From an uncultured Aquimonas sp. (GTDB lineage: Bacteria > Pseudomonadota > Gammaproteobacteria > Xanthomonadales > Xanthomonadaceae): a DNA stretch of 64,000 nt. Position 1 is the stretch's first letter; the number at the start of each line of letters is the position of its first letter. Location of the stretch: positions 79,821 through 143,820 of the forward strand of contig NZ_CALART010000110.1 in assembly GCF_937888285.1 (NCBI RefSeq), in the 5' to 3' direction. This document shows, piece after piece, positions 41,933 to 50,699 of this stretch. The position numbers and the translations under genes are program-made. The notes under the pieces were generated by a model. It searched no databases, was not told the DNA's origin, and was given only the letters and a program-made list of their open reading frames with translations.

Positions 41933-43366
41933 CTATTGAATGCCGCGGTGCGAGTGGCCCAGCATGTCGAGCACGTGCGTCGACATGTTGGATCGCAGGT
42001 TGCGCTCGAGCCGTTCAAGATCGGTGGCGACGGTCGACACGGAAACCACCTTCTTGTACATGTTCGACTGCTCCAGCTGCAGCCTGCCCAGGAACTTGTG
42101 CACATCCTCGCGCTGACGATTCGCGGCTTTCTGTTGCTCAAGATTGAGCAGGTGCTGCTTCATCAGCGCCGACAGTGCGACGTTCGCGAACTGGTTGAGA
42201 AACGTGAAGGCGTAGTCGGCGGCGATGACCTCGCGGTAGTTGCCGATCATCATTTCCGACAGACCGGACCCGGGAATGGTGTTGCCGATGGACAGCATCC
42301 TCCAGACCGGGATGCTGGTGCTGTTCACGAACCCGACCGCGACCGAGTTGTTCGGGATGGCTGCGCGCGTGAGGATGCTGTCCGAGATGCTGCGCATCAC
42401 GTTCTCGACCTTCTTCGTCAACGGCTCGTGGGCATTGGCGTTCGTGCGCGAGACGACGTCGCAGTCGGCGTAGTTGTTGCAGCGGAGCAGCTGCACGTTG
42501 ACGTTGCCACCGGCAGCGTCCGACTGGCCATAGAGCAGTTGGGCCACCGTGGTGATGCTCGGACCGATGTAGTCGGGATCGCGGTTCGAGTCCTGTGGGT
42601 AGAAAATCAGGGCACCGACGACGCTCATGACCATCTCCCTTGCGGCGTCATCGAGCGTGTCGATGTTCTTGAGCGCCTTCCAGGTGAAGTTGCCCACGAA
42701 CGGGGCCTGGGCCCTGATCTTCGGATCGGCGCTGGTGCGGGCCGAGGCCAGGATGCCGGGGCTGTCCGATGCACAGCGCCGCATGGCGGCGTCGATGTCC
42801 GCTTCGAGTCCCATCTGCATGGCGAGCTTGGCGCAGGATCGCTGCGAGTCGTATCCCATCGCTTCGGCGGCCGAGGACACGAGTGCGGTAGCGGTCTCGC
42901 ACGAGTTCACCCGGGCGTTGTTGATCCAGGTCTCCAGCCCCTTCGCCCACTTGGTCAGCCCGCCCAGCAACGGCGACACCGACTCCAGTGCCAGCTGAAA
43001 CGCGATGCCTGGCAGCGCCGCGGTGATGTTGCGCAGCATGTTGCGGAACTCCGCGGCCGAGATGTGGGAAAAGGAGCCGCCGAAGAGGTCGATGCCGCCA
43101 CAGCCGCCCTTGGCCGAGGGGAACTGGATGGCGGCGAGCTGGTAGGTCTTGTTCGGGGAGCGCAGGTAGAGATTGCCCCCCGTGAAGGTGTTGAAAGTCT
43201 GGCCCTTGAAGGCACCTGGTGCCGTGTAGTTGCCCACCGCTCCGAGGTTGTTGAACATGTTCGTGACTTCCGTGTTGAGGTCACCGGCGTGGGCGGTCGG
43301 CTGGAGCACGAGCAAAGACAGTGCGCAGAGGGCGGCGACGGGTTTGCGGAGGAGGCTGGCTTGCAT
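41933..43366 (-). CDS. traH: F-type pilus assembly protein TraH
   Basis: 477 residues with a signal peptide (AALCALSLLVLQPTAHA). GGNLYLRSPNKTYQLAAIQF and GGCGGIDLFGGSFSHI are hallmark TraH sequences; C-terminal coiled coil (about 410-470). Periplasmic, needed for pilus extension and interacts with TraF/TraU/TrbC. Eleven bases after traF. Confidence 0.93.
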   Translation of the reverse strand: MQASLLRKPVAALCALSLLVLQPTAHAGDLNTEVTNMFNNLGAVGNYTAPGAFKGQTFNTFTGGNLYLRSPNKTYQLAAIQFPSAKGGCGGIDLFGGSFSHISAAEFRNMLRNITAALPGIAFQLALESVSPLLGGLTKWAKGLETWINNARVNSCETATALVSSAAEAMGYDSQRSCAKLAMQMGLEADIDAAMRRCASDSPGILASARTSADPKIRAQAPFVGNFTWKALKNIDTLDDAAREMVMSVVGALIFYPQDSNRDPDYIGPSITTVAQLLYGQSDAAGGNVNVQLLRCNNYADCDVVSRTNANAHEPLTKKVENVMRSISDSILTRAAIPNNSVAVGFVNSTSIPVWRMLSIGNTIPGSGLSEMMIGNYREVIAADYAFTFLNQFANVALSALMKQHLLNLEQQKAANRQREDVHKFLGRLQLEQSNMYKKVVSVSTVATDLERLERNLRSNMSTHVLDMLGHSHRGIQ

Positions 43367-43377
43367 GAAAGGGCTCC

Positions 43378-44241
43378 CTACTTCAAGGACACCTGGCGCG
43401 TGACCGATGGCACCAGCGCATCGGCGCCCGGCGCCGTCACCGTGGCGATGCGTTCGATCAGCTGTGACTCGGACAGCACGCCGAAGCCGATCGGGGTGAT
43501 CTTCCCGGTGAAAGGCTCCGCCAGAAACACCGCCGGCACCTGCGTCACTTGCAGCGTGCGCGAGATGCCGTTGTCGCGGCGGTACTGCGGGAAGTTCGGC
43601 AGGCCGCCGCCGTCAACGCTGATCGGCACGATCTGGATGCCGTGGCGGGCCTGGAAGGCCTCGAGCGTCGGGGCGAACGCGTGGCAGTACGGGCAGTCCG
43701 AGCGGAAAAAGAAAAACAGGACATGCGTCCGGGCGAGGGCTGCCAGGGACTGGTTGCGGGTCTGGGCCTGCTCGCGGTCGAAGACCTCGATCCCGCGCGC
43801 ATTGACAGGGCGGCCCTGTAGCGTCATGTCGAGGTCCGGCGTCGACCATGCCACCCGCTGCGCGACCTCGGAGAAGTAGGACGCCTGGCGCACCACGCTC
43901 GCCTCGAGTTCCATGTAGCGGCGGACGTTGGCCTCGGTGGGGCGGATGATGGCGATGTTCCGGTAGTCCTCCAGGCGCTTCTGCAGGCGTGCGAATTCGA
44001 CGAGCTCGGGCGGGCGGCTCTCCGCGGTGGCCTCCTTCGCCCGAGGTCGGGGCTTCTGGGGCGGGATCACCTCGGGTTCCGGGTCCTCGTAGAAGTGCCA
44101 GCCGCGCCGGTAGTCGCCCCAGAAGATCGACCCGGCAGGCGCCGCGCTGGCGGACGGGGCCGCCGTATCGGGGCCTTGCTGCTGCGACAGCGCCGGATGC
44201 GCGACGAGAACGATGGCAAGGCCGATGAGCACGGTACGCAT
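43378..44241 (-). CDS. traF: Conjugal transfer TraF, thioredoxin-fold protein
   Basis: 287 residues: signal peptide (1-19), a Pro-rich N-terminal part including FWGDYRRGWHFYEDPEPE, and a thioredoxin-like domain with CPYC (183-186), IVPISVDGG and the cis-Pro loop TQVPAVFL. F TraF lacks an active CxxC, so this version with CPYC probably is redox active. Assists disulfide formation in TraN/TraU/TraH (inference). Confidence 0.92.
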   Translation of the reverse strand: MRTVLIGLAIVLVAHPALSQQQGPDTAAPSASAAPAGSIFWGDYRRGWHFYEDPEPEVIPPQKPRPRAKEATAESRPPELVEFARLQKRLEDYRNIAIIRPTEANVRRYMELEASVVRQASYFSEVAQRVAWSTPDLDMTLQGRPVNARGIEVFDREQAQTRNQSLAALARTHVLFFFFRSDCPYCHAFAPTLEAFQARHGIQIVPISVDGGGLPNFPQYRRDNGISRTLQVTQVPAVFLAEPFTGKITPIGFGVLSESQLIERIATVTAPGADALVPSVTRQVSLK

Positions 44242-44250
44242 GGGTGCACC

Positions 44251-44625
44251 TCAGGAAAGCGACTTCGGGGGCGTGCCGTCGCGGCAGTAGTTCAGGCCGA
44301 TGTCGACGGTCTTGCGCTCGGGGCCGGATGCACCCGGCAGGTTGACGCCGTCCTGCGAGAAGGTCAGCTTCAGACGGCTGCATCCCGGCTGGCGGTAACG
44401 GCGCTCGGTGGTCACGTCGATGAGGATCGGCCCAGCTGCCTTGAAGCGGTCGGTGATGAGACTGGCCATCTGGCCGGTCAGTACGCCTTGCGCCTGCCCT
44501 GTGGGCGAATCGATGGCGGAGATGAGCAGGACGCGAACGTCATCGACGGGCACGCGGGTTGAACCGCTCTGCGCGCCTGCGACCAGGGGCGAGACGATGG
44601 CCACGAGGGCGAGAATGGACTTCAC
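44251..44625 (-). CDS. Secreted small protein in the transfer operon, 124 aa
   Basis: The GTG start overlaps the traN stop (GTGA) and has GGGAGG upstream. Signal peptide (KSILALVAIVSPLVAGAQS); the mature part has two cysteines (PGCSRLKL, LNYCRDGTPP) and a beta-rich pattern. No F homologue recognised. Position between traN and traF suggests a periplasmic helper of pilus assembly. Confidence 0.7.
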   Translation of the reverse strand: MKSILALVAIVSPLVAGAQSGSTRVPVDDVRVLLISAIDSPTGQAQGVLTGQMASLITDRFKAAGPILIDVTTERRYRQPGCSRLKLTFSQDGVNLPGASGPERKTVDIGLNYCRDGTPPKSLS

Positions 44626-46964
44626 TGACACCTCCCTTGGCCGTAATAGCAGGCCGGAACGCGGGACGCGCTGTTGGTCTGCAGGGTGGCCACGTTCGGA
44701 CTGGTCGGCACCAGCGAGGCATAGAACTCGGTGAAGTCCATCGCCGCGAAGTCGAGCGACTGGAGTTGCGCGACGGTGAACCCGCTGCAGTCCGGACTCT
44801 CTGATCCGCCCCAGCCCTTGCCGACCTGGATACGCCCCTGCTCGTTGACGATGCGCGCCAGCATCGAGTTGAAGCAGCACTTGGAGGTCGTGCGTTCGAC
44901 GCAGGACACGCAGATGCCCAGCACGCGCAGGCACGACGAGCAGTAGGTGCCGACGCTGTGGCACAGGCTCGCGCCTTCCTTGAGCGCCAGGCGGCCCTCC
45001 TCCTCGTTGCACGCCATCATCGACAGGATGACGTAGATGATCACGGCGATCACCAAGGACCAGGGGTCGAACGCGACCACGACGCCTTCGCCCGCTACCG
45101 CGGAAGAGGAATAGAGGACTGTGGACCCCGCCGGGAGCGCCGCGCCGTTGACAGCGATCGTGAACCCGTAGGTGCTGAAGGTGCCGCTGAAGCCGGCGCT
45201 CGTCAGCAGGGCACTCATGCCCTGCATGACGAACTCCCTGTTCTCGGAGTTCATCAGGATGTCGTAGACCAGGCGCGTGCCGCTGCCGAAGACGCTCTGG
45301 TTCGTCATGCCGCGGCCGGCGCCGTCGGAGTAGCAGCAGTTCTTCAGCAGCTTGTCGCGGCAGCGGTTGGCCTCGCCCTTGAAGACCTGCATCAGGTTGG
45401 TGTCGAGGTACACGCCGGCCTCGCGGCTGGCCTCCAGCATCGACATCGACCGGGCGAAGTCCGCGTCGTTGGTGTAGCTGGTGTTGAAGCAGCTCGCGCC
45501 CAGGCAGAACACGTTGCTGGGGCAGTTCGAGGCGGTCGTGACGGTCTGGGCTGCCGACGGGCAGCTGTAGCTGTTCTGCCGGACCTCGCAGACGCCCGTC
45601 ACGGGGTGGGTCCGTGTGCAGGTGCTGGCGCCCGGCGTGCAACCCTGCGCCACCAGCGGCGCACACTCGTCGAGTGGTGCTGCGCCGGTGCAGGTCAAGG
45701 TTCTTTCGTAGGACCAGCAGTCCCGCGTCACTTCGCGACCGTCGATGATCTTGGTGCCGGGTCCGTCGATGCACCGGTCAGCCGTCGTCACGGTGCAGCG
45801 GCCGCCGGGTTGAAGTGCCGCGCTCTTGTCGACCCAGACGTCGGTCTCGATCTGGTTCATCGTCGGGCGCTGGAAGGCCAGCGGGATGGTCCAGCCGGAT
45901 GCACCTGTCAGCGTCGCGCCGCCGGTGGAGGCCGCGCATTGCATGCCCGTGTCGGAGAAGACCGGGGTCGATCCTGCGGTGCAGCCCGAGTCGGGGTCCG
46001 GAGCGGAGACCGTGAAGCACTGGTCGGCGGGACCGGGCGACAGGTTCTCGCCATCCCAGTAGGCGTTGAGGGTGTTGCCACTCACGCTGCCGGCAGGGCA
46101 GGCGTATATCGGGGTGCCGAACTGGAACTGGTAGTTGCAGTTGCCCGCCGTGCAGCCCGATCCTGCGGCCAGCACGACCTTGAACGGACTCCAGCAGTAG
46201 CCGGCCCAGTGGGGGGAGAGGTCCGTGACGAAACGAGGGCTTGTGATCGGATCGGTCGGCAGGTCCACCTCCTGCCACCCGATGCATGCGCCGCGTCCAC
46301 CGGCCGCATATAGCCGGAAACGCTGCTGGTTGTCGGCGCGGATACGGCACTGGGCGTCGGCAACCATGTAGTCGGCGCCATTGCGGTGGGCTTCGCCATG
46401 AGCGAACCAGTCGCCAGCGGTGCAGCTCGGAACGAGTTCGACCTCGACGCTCAGATCACGCCGAGTCGTGAAGTTGCCGATGCCGCTGTAGATCTGGCAG
46501 AGCTTCGTGGTCGTGCCGGCAGGCGTGGCGACTTCGCTGGTGGTGCAACCGCTGTAGTACGCGGCCAGGCTGCCAAGATCGATCGAAGGATTGCGTGCGA
46601 TGCGACTCGCGGCGGCCACGGCCGGGTCGTTCGCACCGATGGCTGGACGGGGCGTGTTGGCCGAGTTGACCGCGGTGCGCAGCGCCTGGCAGGTCGGGTC
46701 GTTCGGTGTCAGTACACACGCGGCGAGCTTGGCATTGGCGTCGGCGCCCAGGCTCGGCCTGCCGGCGTAGGCGGTCTCCGGAGGCGCATTCGTGTAGCCG
46801 GGCACGACCGCGGTGGCGCTGGGTGCGTTGACCAGTCCCCGGATCACTGCGTTGGCGGCCGTGCCGGCGGCCACTCCCTGTTCATGCGACTGGGCGAAAA
46901 CCTCGATCCGCGCGAGCAAGAACGAGGAGATCATCAGCCACACGACGAAGCGTCTGAACTTCAT
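44622..46964 (-). CDS. traN: Mating-pair stabilisation outer-membrane protein TraN
   Basis: 780 residues with an N-terminal signal (VVWLMISSFLLARIEVFA) and a very high number of cysteines (for example CLGASCFNTSY, LLKNCCYSDG, CCFNSML), the hallmark of TraN. It is longer than F TraN (602 aa), mainly in the Gly/Ser-rich middle. F TraN recognises recipient outer-membrane proteins. Start ATG 46964 overlaps the trbC stop as ATGA. Confidence 0.92.
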   Translation of the reverse strand: MKFRRFVVWLMISSFLLARIEVFAQSHEQGVAAGTAANAVIRGLVNAPSATAVVPGYTNAPPETAYAGRPSLGADANAKLAACVLTPNDPTCQALRTAVNSANTPRPAIGANDPAVAAASRIARNPSIDLGSLAAYYSGCTTSEVATPAGTTTKLCQIYSGIGNFTTRRDLSVEVELVPSCTAGDWFAHGEAHRNGADYMVADAQCRIRADNQQRFRLYAAGGRGACIGWQEVDLPTDPITSPRFVTDLSPHWAGYCWSPFKVVLAAGSGCTAGNCNYQFQFGTPIYACPAGSVSGNTLNAYWDGENLSPGPADQCFTVSAPDPDSGCTAGSTPVFSDTGMQCAASTGGATLTGASGWTIPLAFQRPTMNQIETDVWVDKSAALQPGGRCTVTTADRCIDGPGTKIIDGREVTRDCWSYERTLTCTGAAPLDECAPLVAQGCTPGASTCTRTHPVTGVCEVRQNSYSCPSAAQTVTTASNCPSNVFCLGASCFNTSYTNDADFARSMSMLEASREAGVYLDTNLMQVFKGEANRCRDKLLKNCCYSDGAGRGMTNQSVFGSGTRLVYDILMNSENREFVMQGMSALLTSAGFSGTFSTYGFTIAVNGAALPAGSTVLYSSSAVAGEGVVVAFDPWSLVIAVIIYVILSMMACNEEEGRLALKEGASLCHSVGTYCSSCLRVLGICVSCVERTTSKCCFNSMLARIVNEQGRIQVGKGWGGSESPDCSGFTVAQLQSLDFAAMDFTEFYASLVPTSPNVATLQTNSASRVPACYYGQGRCQ

Positions 46965-47752
46965 GGCTGCCCCTTCTTCAGCGCCGCAAGCACGACCCCG
47001 GCATCCCGGCTGAACGACGGCGCCGTACGCCTGAAGTACTCGAGTGCGTAGTCGATGCTGACGTCGCCGGCGGCCGCCACGAAGCTCGATGCCGGGAAGC
47101 ACGTACCGGCGGCGCACGGCGCTGCGACGGCTCCCGCCTTCAGGAGCACGAAGGTCGGTGTGGCGGAGATCGAGAACCTGTCGAAGGCCTGCGGATCGAT
47201 CTGGAAGCCGACCTTGCGCTGCCCGATCAGGGCTTGTGCGCGCAGGACGGTCTTCTGCAGCGAGCCATCCACAAGCCCGCGAAGAACCAGCGTCGCCCGT
47301 GCGCGGGCGGCCTGGTCGACGAGCCGGGCCAGGGTCGCGTCGGGCATGGAGAAGCTGACGAACACCAGCAGAGCCGGCGCCTCGTTGATGGTGGCCGCGC
47401 CGGGCGCCGGCTGGCCCATCGCCTCGTAGCCCTTCGCGATCGCGCCGAGATCGATCCGCCGCTGGGTCAGCGGCTGGGGCAGGGCATCGAGCCTCGGGGC
47501 CGCCGGCACTGGCACGCGGGCCAGTTCTGCGACGGTGGGCATGCGGTTCTTCTTCGCTGCCCGCTCGATGTCCTGGTCGGTGATCACCGGCTGCGACTTC
47601 GCCGCTCGCGCGACATCGGCCTCGGAGACGATCGGCTTCGGAGCTTGCGCAGGCTGTGCGCTCGACGAGATCGGCAGGATCGCGCACAGGCCTGCCATGC
47701 AGGTGCTGCGCGCGCGCTGGGGCCAGGACGCGGTGCGGTCAGTAGCCCACAC
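46961..47752 (-). CDS. trbC: F-type pilin assembly protein TrbC
   Basis: 263 residues from GTG 47752, which overlaps the end of traU by 14 bases; an ATG at 47698 is the alternative. Signal-like N-terminus ends at SSSAQA. The C-terminal thioredoxin-like TrbC domain includes LLVFVSFSMPDATLARLVD, LRGLVDGSL, GFQIDPQAFDRFSISATPTF and CAAGTCF. Periplasmic, works with TraW and TraU in pilus assembly. Larger than F TrbC (212 aa) by an N-terminal linker. Confidence 0.9.
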   Translation of the reverse strand: MWATDRTASWPQRARSTCMAGLCAILPISSSAQPAQAPKPIVSEADVARAAKSQPVITDQDIERAAKKNRMPTVAELARVPVPAAPRLDALPQPLTQRRIDLGAIAKGYEAMGQPAPGAATINEAPALLVFVSFSMPDATLARLVDQAARARATLVLRGLVDGSLQKTVLRAQALIGQRKVGFQIDPQAFDRFSISATPTFVLLKAGAVAAPCAAGTCFPASSFVAAAGDVSIDYALEYFRRTAPSFSRDAGVVLAALKKGQP

Positions 47753-48752
47753 AGCAGTTCCTCTTTCGGAAGAGCATGAAGGCGAAGTCCTCGCCGCGGA
47801 CCGGGAACTCCTTGCCGGCGCCCCACAGCACGGTGGTTCGGCCGAAGGGCTGGCAGCACTTGCCGTCGATCTTGTCGGTGGTGGGCGTCGGGTAAGTCAG
47901 CTGGGTCTTGTAGGCCGTCTTGTCCATGATCGGTTCGAGGTACGGCCCGCAGAGCCCCGGCGTGCCGTGCCATCCCCAGGCCAGCAGCTCGCGGTGCATC
48001 TTTGCTGTGAGGCGTTGACTGAGCAGGGCGGCTGAACGCACGCCGCCCACGTGGTACGGGACCTGGCCGTCCATCGGGTAGATGGCGCCCTGGCAGCCAG
48101 CACACCAGAAGAGGGTGTTGAGGCCGAAGCCCACGGTCGCGGCCACGCAGTCGGCAGCACAGGCTGCGATCGCCACCGGGTTCGCGAACAGGACGGCGTC
48201 CGGGTTCAGCAGCAACGTCAGTTCATCGTCGTTCCACAGCGGATCCACCTCGGTCAGATACGCGAGGTCGAAGCTGCCGCGTTCCAGACAGGGGAAGTCG
48301 GTCACGACCTCGAGCCAGTACAGGACCGGGTTCACGTAGAAGTGGGCCTGGTAGAAGCTGCCACCGTCGCCATCGCCCTCGGGGCGAGTGAAACGTGCAG
48401 CTTCCGGTGCGGCAATGCCGGGGTCGAGGTTCAGGCCGCCGAGAGATGGCAGGCAGAAGGGCTTGCGCACGACCTCGACGTGGCGGGCGGGCTCCCAGAA
48501 GCCCACCGACAGGCCGATGGTCGGGTTGACGCCGCAACTGCAGACCGGCGTACCCGGGTTCCCGTTGTCCTCCTGGCCACCGAAGTTGCCGATGGTGGCG
48601 CCTCCGATCGACAGAGGCAGGATGCAGGACCAGCAGATATCGGTGATCGGATTCGGAAAGCGCCCCGTGCATGTGGCGATCGACGCAGCCGGAGCGCAGA
48701 ACGATGCCAGGCAGAGCAGGGCACAGAGCAGGGGTCTGAGAGCGGTCTTCAT
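47739..48752 (-). CDS. traU: F-type pilus assembly protein TraU
   Basis: 337 residues, same size as F TraU (330). Signal peptide (LLCALLCLASFCAPAAS) and many cysteines (ITDICWSCILPLSIGG, WCAGCQG, GKCCQPFG, RKRNCCVGY). Periplasmic, conserved in all F-type systems, needed for DNA transfer more than pilus assembly. ATGA overlap with traW upstream. Confidence 0.95.
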   Translation of the reverse strand: MKTALRPLLCALLCLASFCAPAASIATCTGRFPNPITDICWSCILPLSIGGATIGNFGGQEDNGNPGTPVCSCGVNPTIGLSVGFWEPARHVEVVRKPFCLPSLGGLNLDPGIAAPEAARFTRPEGDGDGGSFYQAHFYVNPVLYWLEVVTDFPCLERGSFDLAYLTEVDPLWNDDELTLLLNPDAVLFANPVAIAACAADCVAATVGFGLNTLFWCAGCQGAIYPMDGQVPYHVGGVRSAALLSQRLTAKMHRELLAWGWHGTPGLCGPYLEPIMDKTAYKTQLTYPTPTTDKIDGKCCQPFGRTTVLWGAGKEFPVRGEDFAFMLFRKRNCCVGY

Positions 48753-49387
48753 CGCACGGTCACCTCGTCGATGCGCAGCCTGGAACCCTCCTGCGAGACG
48801 ATGGCCGGGACGCCCGTGATGCCCAGCTTGCGGACGAGCGTTCCCTCCTGGTCGTAGTACACAGGCGTGTTCCAGGCCTTCATGAGGTCGATGTAGCTGC
48901 CACCGACCAGGATCGGCTTGACGCGGCCCTGGTAGCGCGCGATCAGCTCCCGCGCCTTCGCGATCTGGCGTGCGTCACGGGCGTCGAAGAACAGCAGGTG
49001 CTTGGACAGGGACACCACGTCGAGCGGGTTCTTGCGCAGGCCGGCCGGAAACAGCACGGCGCCGGTCTCGTCGACGACGTTTCGATCGAGCGTGAAGCTC
49101 GGATCGAAGTAGTAGGTGCGCGGCACCTCGCTGAGGCGCAGGCCCGGCACGGGCTTGGGGTTCAGCACGGACTCGCTGGCCCGCGCCCGGGCCAGTTGCT
49201 CGAACTTCGCGAGTTCTCCGCTGCGCTCCTTCTCACGCAGCCGAGTCATGATGTGGTCGAGAAGGTTCTGCTCGGCGATGGGGTAGGTCGGGCCGATCCT
49301 GCCGAGGTTCTCGGCCTGGCCCAGACCGCACGCGACCAGGGCCCAGCCGATGGCCACAGCCCTGACCGATACGGTGCGCCAGCGCAT
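48749..49387 (-). CDS. traW: F-type pilus assembly protein TraW
   Basis: 212 residues, equal to F TraW (210). Signal peptide (AVAIGWALVACGLGQA), then the LGRIGPTYPIAEQNLLDHI start typical of TraW, and LFFDARDARQIAKARELIA with VKPILVGGSYIDLMKAWN. Periplasmic partner of TrbC and TraU. One base after the preceding small gene. Confidence 0.93.
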   Translation of the reverse strand: MRWRTVSVRAVAIGWALVACGLGQAENLGRIGPTYPIAEQNLLDHIMTRLREKERSGELAKFEQLARARASESVLNPKPVPGLRLSEVPRTYYFDPSFTLDRNVVDETGAVLFPAGLRKNPLDVVSLSKHLLFFDARDARQIAKARELIARYQGRVKPILVGGSYIDLMKAWNTPVYYDQEGTLVRKLGITGVPAIVSQEGSRLRIDEVTVR

Positions 49388-49388
49388 C

Positions 49389-49739
49389 TCAGCCCCTGGG
49401 GCAGGCGATCGTGGCGCCGAAGCGCTGCACGGCCGCCGTGTCTTTCTGATGGGTGGCTCGCACCATCGCCATCAGGGTGGGATCGCCGCTGCCTTCGGCA
49501 AAGGCGCGGCGCAGTTCGACGGTCTGCAGGGCACGGCCGCAGCGTTTGCGGAATGCCGCCATGTAAGCCTCTGCACCGTCGCGCGCTGCAGGGGCGACCT
49601 GGGACAGCAGGGACAGGTAGGACTCGATCGGCAGGTCGCCTTCGATCGCCGCGGTGTCGCCCTGGGCATGCGCGGGTGCCGGGGTCGTCAGGATCGACAG
49701 CATGGCAAACAGCAAGGCGGCGCGTGTCAGAAGGCTCAC
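49389..49739 (-). CDS. Secreted small protein in the transfer operon, 116 aa
   Basis: GTG 49739 follows GAGGAGAACGTC. Signal peptide (LLTRAALLFAMLSILTTPAPAHA spans about residues 3-25). The mature part is helical with two cysteines (KRCGRAL, TIACPRG). No F homologue recognised. Sits between the signal peptidase and traW. Confidence 0.7.
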   Translation of the reverse strand: MSLLTRAALLFAMLSILTTPAPAHAQGDTAAIEGDLPIESYLSLLSQVAPAARDGAEAYMAAFRKRCGRALQTVELRRAFAEGSGDPTLMAMVRATHQKDTAAVQRFGATIACPRG

Positions 49740-49749
49740 GACGTTCTCC

Positions 49750-50334
49750 TCAGAGCAGCGGCCGCACTCGCGCCACGACGTCAGCCGTGCTGACCAAGCC
49801 ACTGCTGCGGTAGCGCGAATCGAAGCTGTCGGCGCTGGTGCCCTGCACGTAGACATGGCCAGGCGGGATGACAGTGGGCGCAATCGGGTCCAGCGGCCGG
49901 CGGTCGAAGGTGTGGGTCTTGGCCCGGCCCACTTGCAGGCCGTTGATGAACACGTCGCGACCGTCGACGGTGACCACATCGCCAGCGACGCCGACGATCC
50001 GCTTGAAGAAGGGCTGTCGCTTCAGGCCCGGGTAGTCGCGCTCCGCGGCTTCGCCATCGAAGGCGTAGACGATGAGGTCGCCGCGCGCCAGCGGCATGGG
50101 CCCGTGATCGACCACGACGATCCGGTAGGGGAGGCTGGCCGTCCAGTTGAAGAGGACGGGAAGGATCGGCGTGTGGTGGATGAAGACGCGGGTCAGCGCC
50201 AGTGCCCAGATAGCACCGAAGGCGACGAACACCAGCCGGTGCCGCCTGGCGTCGGCGATCACTGTTCGGGCACCGGCGCCCAGCCAGGCCAGAAATCTGC
50301 CGTGGCGCAGACCGGGGCGTGTGGTGGCGTTCAT
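49750..50334 (-). CDS. S26-family signal peptidase of the transfer system (TraF/TrhF type)
   Basis: 194 residues. N-terminal membrane anchor (LVFVAFGAIWALALTRVFI); the catalytic Ser lies in FNWTASLPYRIV and the general-base Lys in FFKRIVGVAGDVV, as in RP4 TraF and TrhF. Processes pilin or cyclises it in RP4-like systems. ATGA overlap with trbI. Present in SXT/RA1-type F systems but absent from F itself, which places this operon with the broader MPF-F group. Confidence 0.9.
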   Translation of the reverse strand: MNATTRPGLRHGRFLAWLGAGARTVIADARRHRLVFVAFGAIWALALTRVFIHHTPILPVLFNWTASLPYRIVVVDHGPMPLARGDLIVYAFDGEAAERDYPGLKRQPFFKRIVGVAGDVVTVDGRDVFINGLQVGRAKTHTFDRRPLDPIAPTVIPPGHVYVQGTSADSFDSRYRSSGLVSTADVVARVRPLL

Positions 50335-50699
50335 CGAGCATCCACCTTGGTCTTCAGCACTGGCGTCAGATCGAGCGTGCGTGCAGTAGGCCCGGCCACT
50401 GCGCTCTTCAGCACCACGAGGCAGCGACAGTCCGCGGGCAATTCCTCGAGTGCCCGGGGCAGCCGCCGCGCGAAGCTGGTCGCCAGGTCCATGGCCTGCT
50501 GCCGGTCCGCATCCGAGTTGCCGCGCGTCATCAGAGCGGCGAACTCGGCTTCCTTGAGCCGGTAGATCTCGGCGACATCGACCACCCCGATGACCTGCGC
50601 AGGCCGCACCACGAGGCGGTCGTAGGCCAGCAGGCCGCAGGCCGTGACGAGCACGGAGACGCACACCGTCATGGCGCCACCGAGCAGTGTCTGCTTCAT
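50331..50699 (-). CDS. trbI: F-type conjugation protein TrbI
   Basis: 122 residues from ATG 50699 overlapping the traC stop (ATGA). One N-terminal membrane helix (AMTVCVSVLVTACGLLAYD), then a periplasmic domain (VVDVAEIYRLKEAEFAALMT) with the LATSFARRLPRALEEL helix. Matches TrbI (F-type) in size and pattern; influences pilus retraction in F. Confidence 0.85.
   Translation of the reverse strand: MKQTLLGGAMTVCVSVLVTACGLLAYDRLVVRPAQVIGVVDVAEIYRLKEAEFAALMTRGNSDADRQQAMDLATSFARRLPRALEELPADCRCLVVLKSAVAGPTARTLDLTPVLKTKVDAR

Noticed and set aside
41903..43879. 658-aa frame opposite traH and traF
   Set aside because: Antisense of conserved genes, no motifs.
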